Below, in pieces: positions 24,367 through 34,596 of a stretch of DNA of 64,000 bases. Within the stretch, counting starts at the first letter, position 1. Each line of letters begins with the position of its first letter. The notes beneath the pieces are model-generated. The model worked only from the letters and a program-made list of their open reading frames with translations, had not been told where the DNA came from and did no database searches. Source of the stretch: Flavobacteriales bacterium (GTDB lineage Bacteria; Bacteroidota; Bacteroidia; Flavobacteriales_F; PHOS-HE28); the NCBI GenBank assembly GCA_016716605.1, contig JADJWA010000001.1, positions 744,001 to 808,000 of the forward strand. Reading direction: 5' to 3'. The translations under genes were made by a program, and so were the position numbers.

Positions 24367-24875
24367 ACAGGCTGCTTCACCCGCACGGAGCCCATCATGC
24401 GGGCCGCATCGGCTTCGCTGAAACGGCCACGGTCATCGTCCTGCACGATGAAGGTGCGTCCATCCGCCTCAACGATCCGGTAGAAGTGGACGAATACGAT
24501 GTCCTCATCGGGGAAGGCCGAGCGCCAGATGATGCGGTCCGGCTGCTCCTCAACGATGCTGTTGGTGCGCAGCTGATCGCGGTCCAGGTCGGCCTTCATC
24601 CGCGCGAGATCACCGGGCTCCTCGGTGATGAGGATGCTGAAGCGGTCGCCGGCCTGCACGCTGAGGTGGCCGAACTCCTCATTCCAGCGCACCGTTGGAC
24701 TATCGACCCCGAGGGTGGCGGCATCGCCAAGTTCGAGGCTGAATGGGACGTCGAAACCGGAGAGGTCCAGAGCTAGTGAGGCGGGTGGAATCAGCGCAGC
24801 GCCTTGGTCCTCAGCTGGGGGGGCGCCGCAAGCTGCCAACAGCACGGCGAGCAGAAGGCATGGCAATGACCGCAT
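24363..24875 (-). CDS. Small lipoprotein, function unknown
   Basis: A 170-residue protein with a lipobox (MRSLPCLLLAVLLAACG). The mature part is acidic with alternating strands (FSILITEEPGDLARMKADL, FVHFYRIVEADGRTFIVQDDDRG). I recognise no family. ATG 24875 is chosen because it gives the lipoprotein signal; longer reads run into the upstream gene. It is coupled to the DUF1684 gene by a 4-bp overlap and starts 25 bp after the sensor gene. Confidence 0.7.
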   Translation of the reverse strand: MRSLPCLLLAVLLAACGAPPAEDQGAALIPPASLALDLSGFDVPFSLELGDAATLGVDSPTVRWNEEFGHLSVQAGDRFSILITEEPGDLARMKADLDRDQLRTNSIVEEQPDRIIWRSAFPDEDIVFVHFYRIVEADGRTFIVQDDDRGRFSEADAARMMGSVRVKQPV

Positions 24876-24900
24876 GGTGCGAAAGTATGCCGCGCCTGTT

Positions 24901-27306
24901 TCACGACCATGCCGACAAGGGGCGGCGGGCCACGCGCCTTCGCCGCGTGGCGAACAAGAACGGGAGTGCGGCCAAGGCTGCGCAAGCCGCACCGCCTGCT
25001 GCCCATGCGATGCGCGATTCGAGCAAGGGGACATCGACGCTGATGGTCACCTGCAACTCCTGCTGGGTCCAGTAGCCATTGGCGTCCCGGGCCTTCACCT
25101 GCAGCCGGTGATCCCCGGCAGGCAATCGATCGAGGCGGATGTATGGCTCTTCCTGGTAGGCCCATTCGCCGCTCAGGCCATGGATGCGCCATGCGTAGGT
25201 GATTCGTCCGCTCCCCTCAAAGGAGAGCAGCGCGAACCCGATGCGCACGCTGCGCTGCCGGGCGTTCAGCCGCATCTCGCGCTCCGCACGGACCCCTTGA
25301 TCCGCATCAACATAGGTGGCCTGTTCGGCATCGTAGTGCTGGAGGCTGGTGAGCACCAACGGGAATCGTGCCTCACCATCCGCGATCCGGAATTCGGCCG
25401 GGCGGAATCCAGTTATGCCATTGAGCCCACCGAAGAACAGGCGGCCATCCGGCGCCTGCGCATGAGCCAATCGATTGAACTCGTCGCTGGTGAGCCCATC
25501 GTCAGCGGTGAAGACCGTTGACTGCCTGCTCTGCTTATCGAATCGCACGATGCCGCCGTCAGTGGGCAACCAGAGCTGCTTGAGCTCATCTTCGTACGCG
25601 GCGTACACCATGTTATTCGGGAAGCCGTTGCGCATGGCGAATTGCTGGTGCGCGCCGGTGCGGGGGTCAAAGCGAATCAGACCCGCTCCCCGCGTGCTGA
25701 GCCAGAGCAGTCCTTCACGGTCCGTGTAGGCGTGATGCAGGTCGTCGAACGGCAGGCGGTCCTTCCCACTGGAGCCTGCCCAAAGGCGCTGCAGCACACG
25801 GCCCGTGGCATCGAGGCGGTAGATGCCCTTGGAGCCCACAGCTTCGATCCGGCCATCGGCCATGCGGCGCAGTTGCAGGATGTGCGCATGATCGAGCTCA
25901 GGATACGCAGCGTCCTGGACCTTCACAATGGTTGATCTACGCGGATCAAGCCGCCAAAGCCCTTTCAGGCCTCCCAAGAACACGGCATCACCTTCCAAGC
26001 GAAGCAGGCTCCAGATGTTGTCATCAACAGGCATGCTCCGCACGGGATCGCCTGGCTTGTTCCATTCAACGGTCCCGCGACCGCCGCGCCACACGATGCC
26101 GTCCTCGCTCACGTGCAATCCGAAGAGGTAGGGCGACCCTTCCATGGGTGCGCTGGTGCCGTCCGTGGGATCGATGCTGAAGGCTCCGTGCCATTCGGAA
26201 GCCATATACAAGCGCCCATCGTGCCAGTTCATTCCCCGGCACAGCACGCCAACACCGCCTACAGCCTCCCGATCATGCACCATACGCGTGAAACGGTCGC
26301 CGCGTATATCGATCCGGAAGAGCCCGAATTCGGTTCCCAGCCACGGGTCGCCTGCGCGATCGACCCAGCAGGCCTTCACCCGCTGCTTCACTTCGGGGTA
26401 GCGGCTCGTGAGGTCGAACAGCTCGGCTCCGCTCCCATCCAGGATGCGCGCATCAAGCACCTGCATCTCATGCGCCAGCAGCGGCGTGACGTTCAACGGA
26501 CGGTGCACGGGGTCAACGCCGACGCTACGTGCCGCTGGCAATGGCAGGCCCATCGACGACACTTCGGAATAGGTGTCGTAGTACAAGACGGACCCATCGC
26601 CTGCCACGCACCGGTATTGCGCTCCGACGCCTGTGCGCCCGGTGACCAGCGCTTCGACCTTGGTGCCCGCCGGCAGCTTGAAGGCCGTGTGAACGCTTCC
26701 GTCAGCGCCGATGCGCACGATGCTCTGCTCGCTGCCGCTGATGAGACACCCGATCACATGACCTGCACGGTCGTGCCCCAACGGGTCGAATCGGTCGCCG
26801 CTGAGGCGGTGGACAAGGAAGCGCGTGCCATCGAAACGTATGCATTGCGCCGGCCCGGCGGCGCCGAGCACGATCACTTCATCGTCGCGCTGAGGCGCGA
26901 TCCGCTTGATGGTTGAAGGGTCGAAGGGCAATGGTCCATACCGATCCGTGAGGGGCATCATGCGGCAGTGGGCCGGATCGAGCACATCAATGGAGATGAC
27001 ATCTTCATCGTCGTCGGTGGCGATGGCCCAAATCCGGCCTTGCGCATCGCGGCGCAATTGATCCACGCGACCCTGGCTCAGGCCATCGGCTACGCTCCAG
27101 TTCCGGAATCCGTGGCCATCGAATCGGTCAAGGCCGCTCACTGTGCCCGCGAAAATGAAGCCCACACGGTCCTGCACCAGCGAGAGGACATGCCGGTTAC
27201 TGAGGCCATGCTCCGGCCCGTAGCGGCTCACCACGAAGCGCGGGTCCTGGGCTGCATGGAGCAACTGGGCCGCAATGGCAGAGGGAAGCGCAAGGCGCCG
27301 GAGCAT
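24901..27306 (-). CDS. Two-component-type propeller/Y_Y_Y sensor without output domain
   Basis: An 801-residue protein with an N-terminal leader and a long periplasmic region of repeated propeller blades. The first is YGPEHGLSNRHVLSLVQDRVGFIFAG; later ones are DREGLLWLSTRGAGLIRFD and DELKQLWLPTDGGIVRFD. A Y_Y_Y-type domain follows (ITYAWRIHGLSGEW..LDRLPAGDHRLQVKARDANGYW). One TM (IAWAAGGAACAALAALPFLF) and a basic tail of about 16 residues (RRRRVARRPLSAWS) complete it. Relatives usually continue into a histidine kinase, LytTR or HTH domain; none is present here or in the following frames. It ends 26 bp before the small lipoprotein gene. Confidence 0.8.
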   Translation of the reverse strand: MLRRLALPSAIAAQLLHAAQDPRFVVSRYGPEHGLSNRHVLSLVQDRVGFIFAGTVSGLDRFDGHGFRNWSVADGLSQGRVDQLRRDAQGRIWAIATDDDEDVISIDVLDPAHCRMMPLTDRYGPLPFDPSTIKRIAPQRDDEVIVLGAAGPAQCIRFDGTRFLVHRLSGDRFDPLGHDRAGHVIGCLISGSEQSIVRIGADGSVHTAFKLPAGTKVEALVTGRTGVGAQYRCVAGDGSVLYYDTYSEVSSMGLPLPAARSVGVDPVHRPLNVTPLLAHEMQVLDARILDGSGAELFDLTSRYPEVKQRVKACWVDRAGDPWLGTEFGLFRIDIRGDRFTRMVHDREAVGGVGVLCRGMNWHDGRLYMASEWHGAFSIDPTDGTSAPMEGSPYLFGLHVSEDGIVWRGGRGTVEWNKPGDPVRSMPVDDNIWSLLRLEGDAVFLGGLKGLWRLDPRRSTIVKVQDAAYPELDHAHILQLRRMADGRIEAVGSKGIYRLDATGRVLQRLWAGSSGKDRLPFDDLHHAYTDREGLLWLSTRGAGLIRFDPRTGAHQQFAMRNGFPNNMVYAAYEDELKQLWLPTDGGIVRFDKQSRQSTVFTADDGLTSDEFNRLAHAQAPDGRLFFGGLNGITGFRPAEFRIADGEARFPLVLTSLQHYDAEQATYVDADQGVRAEREMRLNARQRSVRIGFALLSFEGSGRITYAWRIHGLSGEWAYQEEPYIRLDRLPAGDHRLQVKARDANGYWTQQELQVTISVDVPLLESRIAWAAGGAACAALAALPFLFATRRRRVARRPLSAWS

Positions 27307-27345
27307 AGCGGCGCTTCTACGGCAGCACGGACTTGCGGTTTCGCG

Positions 27346-30300
27346 CTATTCGCCCACTTTCAGCCGCAGCCCTTCGCTATGCGAGCTGAACTCCGGCGCG
27401 TACATGCACATGGCCGTGGTGATGCCGTTGCTGAATTCGCCCGCGTGCGTCACCTTCAGCTCGTACTCGAACACGTAGGTGCCGGGCGCCACGCGATCGA
27501 AGAAGAAGTGCATGGCCGCATCGCGGATGCTGCGGTAGTAGCCAAGGCCGCTATTCCATTCGTAGCCGCTGAGCGCATCAACGGGCTCAAGACCGGCAGC
27601 ACGCAGGTCCTTTAGGTGGATGTAGTCGAGCCAGCGATCGGTGCGCAGCTCCACGCGCACGGTTAGGCGGTCGCCGGGCTTCAGCGCGCGGCCCTTGTCC
27701 AACTCGACCAAGCGCGCGCCCGCATCGGTCTGCTCCCGCAGCATCACATTCCTCCTCAGGTTGAAGGGCGACTCATGCGCCTTCACCTTGTCCATCAGCT
27801 CGAAGTACTGCCAGTGCATCGCGCCCCATTGCACGCCGTCGCTCGTGGTGGTCACGGTCACGCGGCCCATCGCGGCCTTCACGTCCTCGCCCCTCCAGCT
27901 GCGCTCGAAGTAGCCCGTGCCGGCTTCGCTCTTCGCGGGCTTCACCTCTTCATTGCCCACCATGATCACGGGCAGCGACTTCGGCTCCAGCCAATCATCG
28001 CCGGTGAGCAGCAGCGCATAGCAGGCATCGGCCGTGGCCTTGGTGGTCTTCCAGTCGGTGGTCTGCTTGAGTTTCAGCAGGTATTGGCGCAGCGCGTTCA
28101 CCTTCTGCCTGTCGCGCGCAACGAGCTCAAAGGCCTCGATCATCAGCGCGTGCATCTCGGTGGGGAATTCGTTCCAGCGGTAGCCCGCGCGGAAGTCCTT
28201 CCAGTGCATACCCAGCTCCTCGCTCATGGTGGCGCGTTGAGCGAGCGAAGTGGTGATCAGCTGCGAGTCCTCTTCATCGACCATGCGGTGCAGGATGATC
28301 GCGATCATCGCTTGCTCCTGCAAACCGTAGCGCAGCCAGTTACGGTGCGCGCGCTCCAGCATGAACTCCGCCACGCTGCCCTTCTTGCGTTCCAGCGCAT
28401 GCTGCGGGAAACAACTGCGCGCGTAGAGGTAGTGGATGTCTTCCGCCGAAGGATCTGGTAAACTGTCGGCTTTGGTGTCTCGCAGACGGCGCTTGTGCTC
28501 GCGCTCCACTTCCTGGTCGAGCCAGTCGATGGCGCGTTTGATCATGCGGCGTGCATCGGTGTCGGGGTCCAGTTCCAGCGCGTCGAGCTGCTGCAAGTGC
28601 CCGAATCCCGCCACGATGTGCTGCGTGATGTAGCGCGAGGGCAACATGCCGCTCCACCAGCCCCAACCGCCTTGCGGTAACTGCATCTCGCCGAGCTTCT
28701 TCAGCGAAGCGGCATCCTCGTTCGCCATGCGGTGCAGGTCGAAGAAGAGCGCGACGCGGCGCTTGCGCTCACCTTCATCCTTGGCGTTGAGCAGCCAGGG
28801 CGTCTCTTCGAGGACGATGCCCTTGAGTTCCGGGGTCTTCTCGAGGTTGCTCAAGAACGCTTGTTCATTGCCCGCCGCGCCCTTGCTCCACGCCTCGAAC
28901 ACCTTCTTCACTTGCGGACGCTGCTTCACGATGTGCGTGGCGAGGTGATTGGCGTAATAGCGGCTGAAGACCTGCTCCGCGCATTCGTGCGGGAACTCCA
29001 TGAGGTAGGGCAGCGCCTGCACGGCGTACCATGCAGGGTTGGGCGTGTACTCCAATTTCAAACTCTGATGCCGCAATGTCGACGACTTCGCATTCATAAG
29101 ATTCTTCAGCTCGAAAGTCTTCGTGCCAGCCTTCGTCACGGCGATGGGCAGGCTCTCGGTAAAGAGCACGCGATCGGTGAGGATGGGCAGCGGACGCTCT
29201 TCGCCATCGCTGAGTGATCCCGCTGTTGCAGTGATGCGCACGGCAACCGCATCCAATTTCTCCGGAACCGCTATGCTCCACGAAACCACCGCGCTGCTGC
29301 CGGGCGCTGCGGTGAATGCGCGCTCGGACTTCTTGAGGTCAAAAAGCTCATTCACGGACTTGTTCGTGATCGGATCGAAGAGCTCGAGGCGCGCGTTGCC
29401 ATTGAGCGTGCCGCCTTCAATCACATTCACCTTGGCGGTGAGCGTGATACGGTCGCCTTGGCGCAGGAAGCGCGGCAGGTTGGGCACCACCATCAAGGGC
29501 TTCTGGGTGATGGTGCTGCGCGTGAACTGTGCGGTCTTCAGGTCCGTGGTGTGCGCCAGGCCCATGAAGTTCCAGCGCGTGAGCGCATCGGGCATGGTGA
29601 AGCGAAGCACTACGCTACCGTCGCGGTCGGTAAGCAGATCGGGGAAGAAGAAGGCGGTCTCGCGGAAATCGGTACGGAGGGGGGAAGGAGCGGAGGCGAG
29701 CCGAGCGCCTTCCATCTCATCCTCATTGATCACATCTTCCAGTTCTGCCCCGGCCTTTTCGGTGACTGTCATCGCAAAAGCGCGATCCATTCCAGAATTA
29801 CCATCATCGCCATTGGCAACAACTCCGGGAACGACTTGAAGGTACGTCGCGAGATCCGCTTCTCCACGAACATCCGGCAAGCGTTCAATCGCATCCACTG
29901 ATAACCCTCGACCACGGAACCGAAAGCCGTAATTCCAGAAATCAGAATAGAGTGTAGGATAGTTCCGCGTGCTGTCCGCTACACCACTGTACGCCCTCGC
30001 CATCTTCCTCGAACTCGCTACTCCAAATGGCAGCGCACGGCCCCAAGCCATGCGCCCCTGATTCGAGCCCCACACATTCATCCACCACTCCGGCATCGCG
30101 AAGTGATCGAGCGAGGCATCATACATCGATGCCAGCACCTGCGCCGCCACCTGCTCCTTCTTCGGCCCGGTGATCTTCAGGCGCCATTCCTCCTTCGCGC
30201 CGGGCAGCAGCTTGTCTCGGAAGCTCATCCATTCCACGTTGAGTTGCTTGTTGGTCCAAGGCACTTCGATGCGCCGCGACTCAACGTGCTGGCGACCACG

Positions 30301-33300
30301 CTCCACGCACACGAAATGCACCGAGAAGCCGCCGCGATCATCTTCCAGGACCGGCAGCTCCACGCGCTGCTGGCCGCGCTTCAACTGGAACGGACGCACC
30401 ACGGCGATGCGCCCTTCGCGCTCCACTTCCATGAGCACACGGCATTCGGGCAGCGATGAACTCAGCAGCAGCACGGCCCTCTCGCCCGGTTCGCAGCGCT
30501 CCTTCAGCACTTGCACATGGAAGGCCTCGTTCTCGAAGCCCGTGTTCTGGATATCGGGATCGAAAAGCGTGAACACCTTGCTCGCCTTCACCAGTTGTCC
30601 TGAAGGATCGCGCGCTTCCATCTCGATCCGGTAGGTGCCCACTTCCCAGTCTCGGATGCCGCGCAGCGCTGTACGCTTGCCCAGCGCCTTGATTGAATCG
30701 CCACGCATCACTTCCGTGCCACGCGCCCAGGTCTCGGGGTCGCGCTCGTTGTCGTACTGGTCGTGCGGGAAGCGACGAGCGAATTCCTCCTTCACCATCA
30801 CGAAACGGTCAGGACGGTCCCAGACGCGCTCACGCTTCACGCCGCCTGCGGGCATCGTGAGCCTGGAGACGCGCAGGTTGAAGGGTGTGGGCTGCTCCTG
30901 CCCGTTGAGATTCACCACGCGGATGAGCGCGCTGTCGGCGGTGCTGCGGTCGATGGCGCTGTTGATGCCCAGCTCCAGGTCGATGCTGCGGTAGCCCACT
31001 ACGAGCGATGTGCTGGCGTCGTGCGTTTCGCCTGTGATGTCGGTGACGGAAGCGTTCACCACATAATTGAAGCTCGGATCGGCGCCTCGCGGGAATGCGC
31101 GATCGGCCTCGGCCTTGAACCTCACGATGAACTTGCCCTGCGCATCGCAGGTGGCCTCGCCGCTGGCAACCTCGGTGCTTCGGCCCCATGGCAATCCGCC
31201 CCATCGCCAGCCGCACCACCACGGCATCATGGCGCTGCGCGAGACAGTGTACTTCACCATAGCGCCATCGAGCGGTGCGCCTGCGTAGCTCTTCGCCACA
31301 CCGGTGACCGTTGCCTCTTCACCAAGCTTCGGCGTAGCGCTCACGGGGTCGAAGACGACCTCGAAGGTGGGCCGCTTGTACTCTTCCACGCGAATGCCCT
31401 TCTCGCCATCATCGGCCTCTAGCGTCCAGTAGCCCGTGAGCCTTCCCAGTGGAATCGTGAAGCGCCCGTTAAATGCTCCGAAACGATCAGTAGTCACGGT
31501 CAGGGTGTCCACCTCCTCGCCATTGGCGTCGTTCAACCAAACCTCGGTCTCGTAGTCGGGCAGCGCCTCGGTGCGCTTGCCTCGCTTCACGGTGACGATG
31601 CCCTTGAAGCGAATCTCCTGCCCCGGCCGATAGATAGCGCGGTCGGTGAAGAGGAAGGTCCGGACGCTGTCCGGATCACCGTAAGGTCGATCGTAGGAGT
31701 AATGATTGCTGCTCGCGACCCGATCACCCCCGATGCTCGCGATGAAGGTGAGCGTGCCGCGCTGCTCACCAAGCGTGAACTGCACCGCTCCAGCTTCACC
31801 GGTCATGGCGCTGCCCACTTGCCTGGTGGTCCGTTGTCCGCCATCCCATCCGGTGAGCATGGCCTTCACTTCCGCACCCGGGATTGGCTTGCCGGTATCC
31901 CGGTTCAACACCAGTACATCGTGCGTGCTGCCTTCGCCTCGGTGCACGAGCGACAATCCGGTCACCTTCACCTCGCACCAGCTGATCACATCAGATCCGG
32001 GCGCGAATGACGCTTCATTCGAAATGATGATCGCGTATCGCCCCAGCGGAAAGGCATCGATGGCGATCTCCGCTGCATGCTCGTGGAAGTCGCCGTCATC
32101 GGGCAGTTCGATGCTCCACTCCTTGATGGGCATCTGTTTCAGCAGCCAGCTGTGACGATCCGGTTCGTAGCGGCCATCGTTCTCATCGCGCTCAGGATCG
32201 CTCACGATGCGCAGCCAAGCCTTGGTGCTGTTGCGGTACTTCACCAGCGCGAGGAACTCCCTGCCGGGCGGCACTGCTTGCTCCGATGCGATGCTCAACG
32301 CCGGCTGCTGCACGCGTGAGAGCATCGCTGCCGCATTGCGCGCGCCGAAGGTGTTCGGCCATTTGGCGATCGCAGCCTTACACAACTCGATCGCGGTGCG
32401 CCGCTCCCACTTCCAATCTTCGCCGCGCAAACGATCGTACTTGCTTGATTGCCCATCGTGCCAGCGCGCCATGGCCACCATCACCTCCGCTTCGCAGGCG
32501 TCCCCGGGCAGTCGCGAGCGCAGCATCTCCAAGGCGCCGAGGTAGAGGCTGTCCTTCTCGGGCAGCGCGCTGCGCTCCCGCACGTACGCGAGGCGTTGCA
32601 TCGCCGCGTCCACGTACGCATCGAGCTTGTCGGCGTTGATGTGCGAACGCTCCAATTGCTGGTGGATGCGCAGCGCCTGGAGCTCCCACGAGGTGCTGTC
32701 GCGATGAGTGAGCGGCCGGAAGATGAAGGGCTCGAAGAGGCTGAAGTGCGCGGTGTCGTCGAGGGTGAAGCGCCAAGCCGGTTCCGTAAGACGCGTCTCG
32801 GTATTGCTGAAGATGCGCAAGGCGCGGTGGGCGAGCACATCGTAGATCGCGGGGCGCAGGTAATAGGCACCGGAATCGCCGGTGAGCAGCTCGCGCAACT
32901 CGCCCACGGGGATCCGGCGCAGCGTGTCGAAGGGCTCTGTGGAAGCGCGCGCCTCACGGATCACGCGCTCCATGAAACGGCCCTGCGTCCAGGTCTCCGG
33001 GTTGGCAGCATCGAAGGAGCCGTCGAGCTCGGTGCGCTCCATGATGTTCCAGCGGTCCTGCTGATAGCGCTGCCACCAGCGGTCCATGAGGGTGCTGTGC
33101 AGGAGTTGCGACAGCGGCGTGGGGGCTTGCGTAGCACGCGCATCCATCAGCGCGATGATGCTGTCGGGATCGGTGCCGATCATCTCTTGATAGGAAGCTC
33201 GTCGGATCCACGCGGTGAACTCCGAGCGCCAATCACCTTTGGCCTCCGCATCGTTCAGCAGTTCATCGGTGCGCTCCAAGGCCGATGCGTATAGCCCGAT

Positions 33301-33444
33301 GCCCGCGAGTGAATCGATCACGGCCCAGCGAGGATCGGGGACAGGCCTGGAGGCGATGGGCTTCTTGCTTCGGCAGGCGACGACCACAGTGAGCAGCAAG
33401 AACGGCAGGATCAAGCGTGAAATGCGGATGGCGTGATGGCGCAT
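27346..33444 (-). CDS. Alpha-2-macroglobulin family lipoprotein with CAEQ thioester
   Basis: A 2032-residue envelope protein. ATG 33444 gives a lipoprotein signal (LILPFLLLTVVVAC). Domains in order: a helical N-terminal region (~40-400), MG-type beta domains with YRPGQEIRFKGIVTVKRG (~610) and FEVVFDPVSATPKLGEEATVTG (~700), the bait/A2M region with AFFFPDLLTDRDGSVVLRFTMPDALTRWNFMGL (~1270), then the thioester domain with HECAEQ (Cys1488 to Gln1491) and helical TED repeats. Bacterial A2Ms trap proteases by thioester chemistry. No penicillin-binding partner gene (pbpC) is adjacent. An unusual segment near residues 1170-1215 resembles a TonB-receptor plug. Confidence 0.9.
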   Translation of the reverse strand: MRHHAIRISRLILPFLLLTVVVACRSKKPIASRPVPDPRWAVIDSLAGIGLYASALERTDELLNDAEAKGDWRSEFTAWIRRASYQEMIGTDPDSIIALMDARATQAPTPLSQLLHSTLMDRWWQRYQQDRWNIMERTELDGSFDAANPETWTQGRFMERVIREARASTEPFDTLRRIPVGELRELLTGDSGAYYLRPAIYDVLAHRALRIFSNTETRLTEPAWRFTLDDTAHFSLFEPFIFRPLTHRDSTSWELQALRIHQQLERSHINADKLDAYVDAAMQRLAYVRERSALPEKDSLYLGALEMLRSRLPGDACEAEVMVAMARWHDGQSSKYDRLRGEDWKWERRTAIELCKAAIAKWPNTFGARNAAAMLSRVQQPALSIASEQAVPPGREFLALVKYRNSTKAWLRIVSDPERDENDGRYEPDRHSWLLKQMPIKEWSIELPDDGDFHEHAAEIAIDAFPLGRYAIIISNEASFAPGSDVISWCEVKVTGLSLVHRGEGSTHDVLVLNRDTGKPIPGAEVKAMLTGWDGGQRTTRQVGSAMTGEAGAVQFTLGEQRGTLTFIASIGGDRVASSNHYSYDRPYGDPDSVRTFLFTDRAIYRPGQEIRFKGIVTVKRGKRTEALPDYETEVWLNDANGEEVDTLTVTTDRFGAFNGRFTIPLGRLTGYWTLEADDGEKGIRVEEYKRPTFEVVFDPVSATPKLGEEATVTGVAKSYAGAPLDGAMVKYTVSRSAMMPWWCGWRWGGLPWGRSTEVASGEATCDAQGKFIVRFKAEADRAFPRGADPSFNYVVNASVTDITGETHDASTSLVVGYRSIDLELGINSAIDRSTADSALIRVVNLNGQEQPTPFNLRVSRLTMPAGGVKRERVWDRPDRFVMVKEEFARRFPHDQYDNERDPETWARGTEVMRGDSIKALGKRTALRGIRDWEVGTYRIEMEARDPSGQLVKASKVFTLFDPDIQNTGFENEAFHVQVLKERCEPGERAVLLLSSSLPECRVLMEVEREGRIAVVRPFQLKRGQQRVELPVLEDDRGGFSVHFVCVERGRQHVESRRIEVPWTNKQLNVEWMSFRDKLLPGAKEEWRLKITGPKKEQVAAQVLASMYDASLDHFAMPEWWMNVWGSNQGRMAWGRALPFGVASSRKMARAYSGVADSTRNYPTLYSDFWNYGFRFRGRGLSVDAIERLPDVRGEADLATYLQVVPGVVANGDDGNSGMDRAFAMTVTEKAGAELEDVINEDEMEGARLASAPSPLRTDFRETAFFFPDLLTDRDGSVVLRFTMPDALTRWNFMGLAHTTDLKTAQFTRSTITQKPLMVVPNLPRFLRQGDRITLTAKVNVIEGGTLNGNARLELFDPITNKSVNELFDLKKSERAFTAAPGSSAVVSWSIAVPEKLDAVAVRITATAGSLSDGEERPLPILTDRVLFTESLPIAVTKAGTKTFELKNLMNAKSSTLRHQSLKLEYTPNPAWYAVQALPYLMEFPHECAEQVFSRYYANHLATHIVKQRPQVKKVFEAWSKGAAGNEQAFLSNLEKTPELKGIVLEETPWLLNAKDEGERKRRVALFFDLHRMANEDAASLKKLGEMQLPQGGWGWWSGMLPSRYITQHIVAGFGHLQQLDALELDPDTDARRMIKRAIDWLDQEVEREHKRRLRDTKADSLPDPSAEDIHYLYARSCFPQHALERKKGSVAEFMLERAHRNWLRYGLQEQAMIAIILHRMVDEEDSQLITTSLAQRATMSEELGMHWKDFRAGYRWNEFPTEMHALMIEAFELVARDRQKVNALRQYLLKLKQTTDWKTTKATADACYALLLTGDDWLEPKSLPVIMVGNEEVKPAKSEAGTGYFERSWRGEDVKAAMGRVTVTTTSDGVQWGAMHWQYFELMDKVKAHESPFNLRRNVMLREQTDAGARLVELDKGRALKPGDRLTVRVELRTDRWLDYIHLKDLRAAGLEPVDALSGYEWNSGLGYYRSIRDAAMHFFFDRVAPGTYVFEYELKVTHAGEFSNGITTAMCMYAPEFSSHSEGLRLKVGE

Positions 33445-33536
33445 GGGAGGTGAGAACGGCGCAAAGCTCAGGTTCGTGCGGAGAACACGGCACGCACGAC
33501 CTGAAGATGCCTCAGCAACTGCGATCGCACATGCCG

Positions 33537-34565
33537 TCAGGCGAAGCGCTGCACGTCCACTTCCGGATCCAGCGGCTTGCCGTTGAGCAAGTGGTCGGCC
33601 AAGTGGGCCGCGCACCACGGTGCTAGCAGTCCTCCGCGCGCACCGAATCCGGAGAGCACCGCTTCATGCGGGCCTGTGCGGCCCATTATCGGCCGCCTGT
33701 CCTTGCTCGCAGGGCGCACGCCGGCCCAGTGATCCAGCACTTCGATCGGCCCGCTCCACAAGCGGTGAAGGCGGTCGAGCAGATGGCGCTTCCCTTCGTC
33801 CGTGGGGCCGCTCCACACATCATCCCACGCGAACGTGGACCCAACGCGATAGACATCGTCACCCATGGGCACGATGAATGCGCCGCGATGCGCCATGCAA
33901 TTCAGACCCAGGCCGGGCAGCCGCACAGTGAGTCCTTCGCCGCGCACGGGTACCAGTCCGGGCACGGTGTTGAACGGCCCACCGCAATGCACCAGCAACG
34001 GAGCGCTGCGCCCGAGGACCTCAATGCCATCGGCCTTGCGGATGATGTCCGATTCAAGGATGATCCGTTCCTCCAAGGCGCCGCTGGCGATCAAGCGCTC
34101 ACGGTGGTCGGCCATCATGGCCTGCAGATTCAACCATGCGCAGCGCAGCACGACACCATAGCCGTATGGATGGGGCAGCTTCTCCAGGCTCGCATCGCTC
34201 AGGGGCGCGCTCGACAGCATGTGCTTGTGCTCCGCATCGCGCATGCGCAATTGCCAGATGGCCGCTTCCTGCGCCGTTGGGAAGATCTCCACGAAGGGCA
34301 GGGGCTTCCAGTAGTCCGCCTCTTGATCGAGCTCGAGCTCCCGGTAATACGCTCCCGCGACGGCCAGCATCTCCGATGCGCGCCAACTCGGCAAGGTGCG
34401 GCGGAGAACGATGGGATTCACTACGCCTGCTGCCACATGCGATGCGCTGCCAACTTGCCTTGCATCGAAGACCCTGATACTCAAGCCACGCGATGCGAGG
34501 GTCTCGCTGAGCACGGTGCCCGCCAGGCCTTGGCCGATGATGATAGCATCGTGGGTGAAGGGCAT
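33537..34565 (-). CDS. FAD-dependent oxidoreductase, DAO family
   Basis: A 342-residue flavoprotein. The N-terminal dinucleotide site is HDAIIIGQGLAGTVLSETLASRG. It continues with SHVAAGVVNPIVLRR and ends with the DAO C-terminal pattern DHWAGVRPASKDRRPIMG..VLSGFGARGGLLAPWCA. The fold is that of glycine/sarcosine oxidases and the MnmC oxidase domain; the substrate is unknown. It lies 92 bp upstream of the macroglobulin gene on the same strand. Confidence 0.8.
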   Translation of the reverse strand: MPFTHDAIIIGQGLAGTVLSETLASRGLSIRVFDARQVGSASHVAAGVVNPIVLRRTLPSWRASEMLAVAGAYYRELELDQEADYWKPLPFVEIFPTAQEAAIWQLRMRDAEHKHMLSSAPLSDASLEKLPHPYGYGVVLRCAWLNLQAMMADHRERLIASGALEERIILESDIIRKADGIEVLGRSAPLLVHCGGPFNTVPGLVPVRGEGLTVRLPGLGLNCMAHRGAFIVPMGDDVYRVGSTFAWDDVWSGPTDEGKRHLLDRLHRLWSGPIEVLDHWAGVRPASKDRRPIMGRTGPHEAVLSGFGARGGLLAPWCAAHLADHLLNGKPLDPEVDVQRFA

Positions 34566-34596
34566 GCGCGAAGGTCGCGCAAGACGATCGAGCTAC

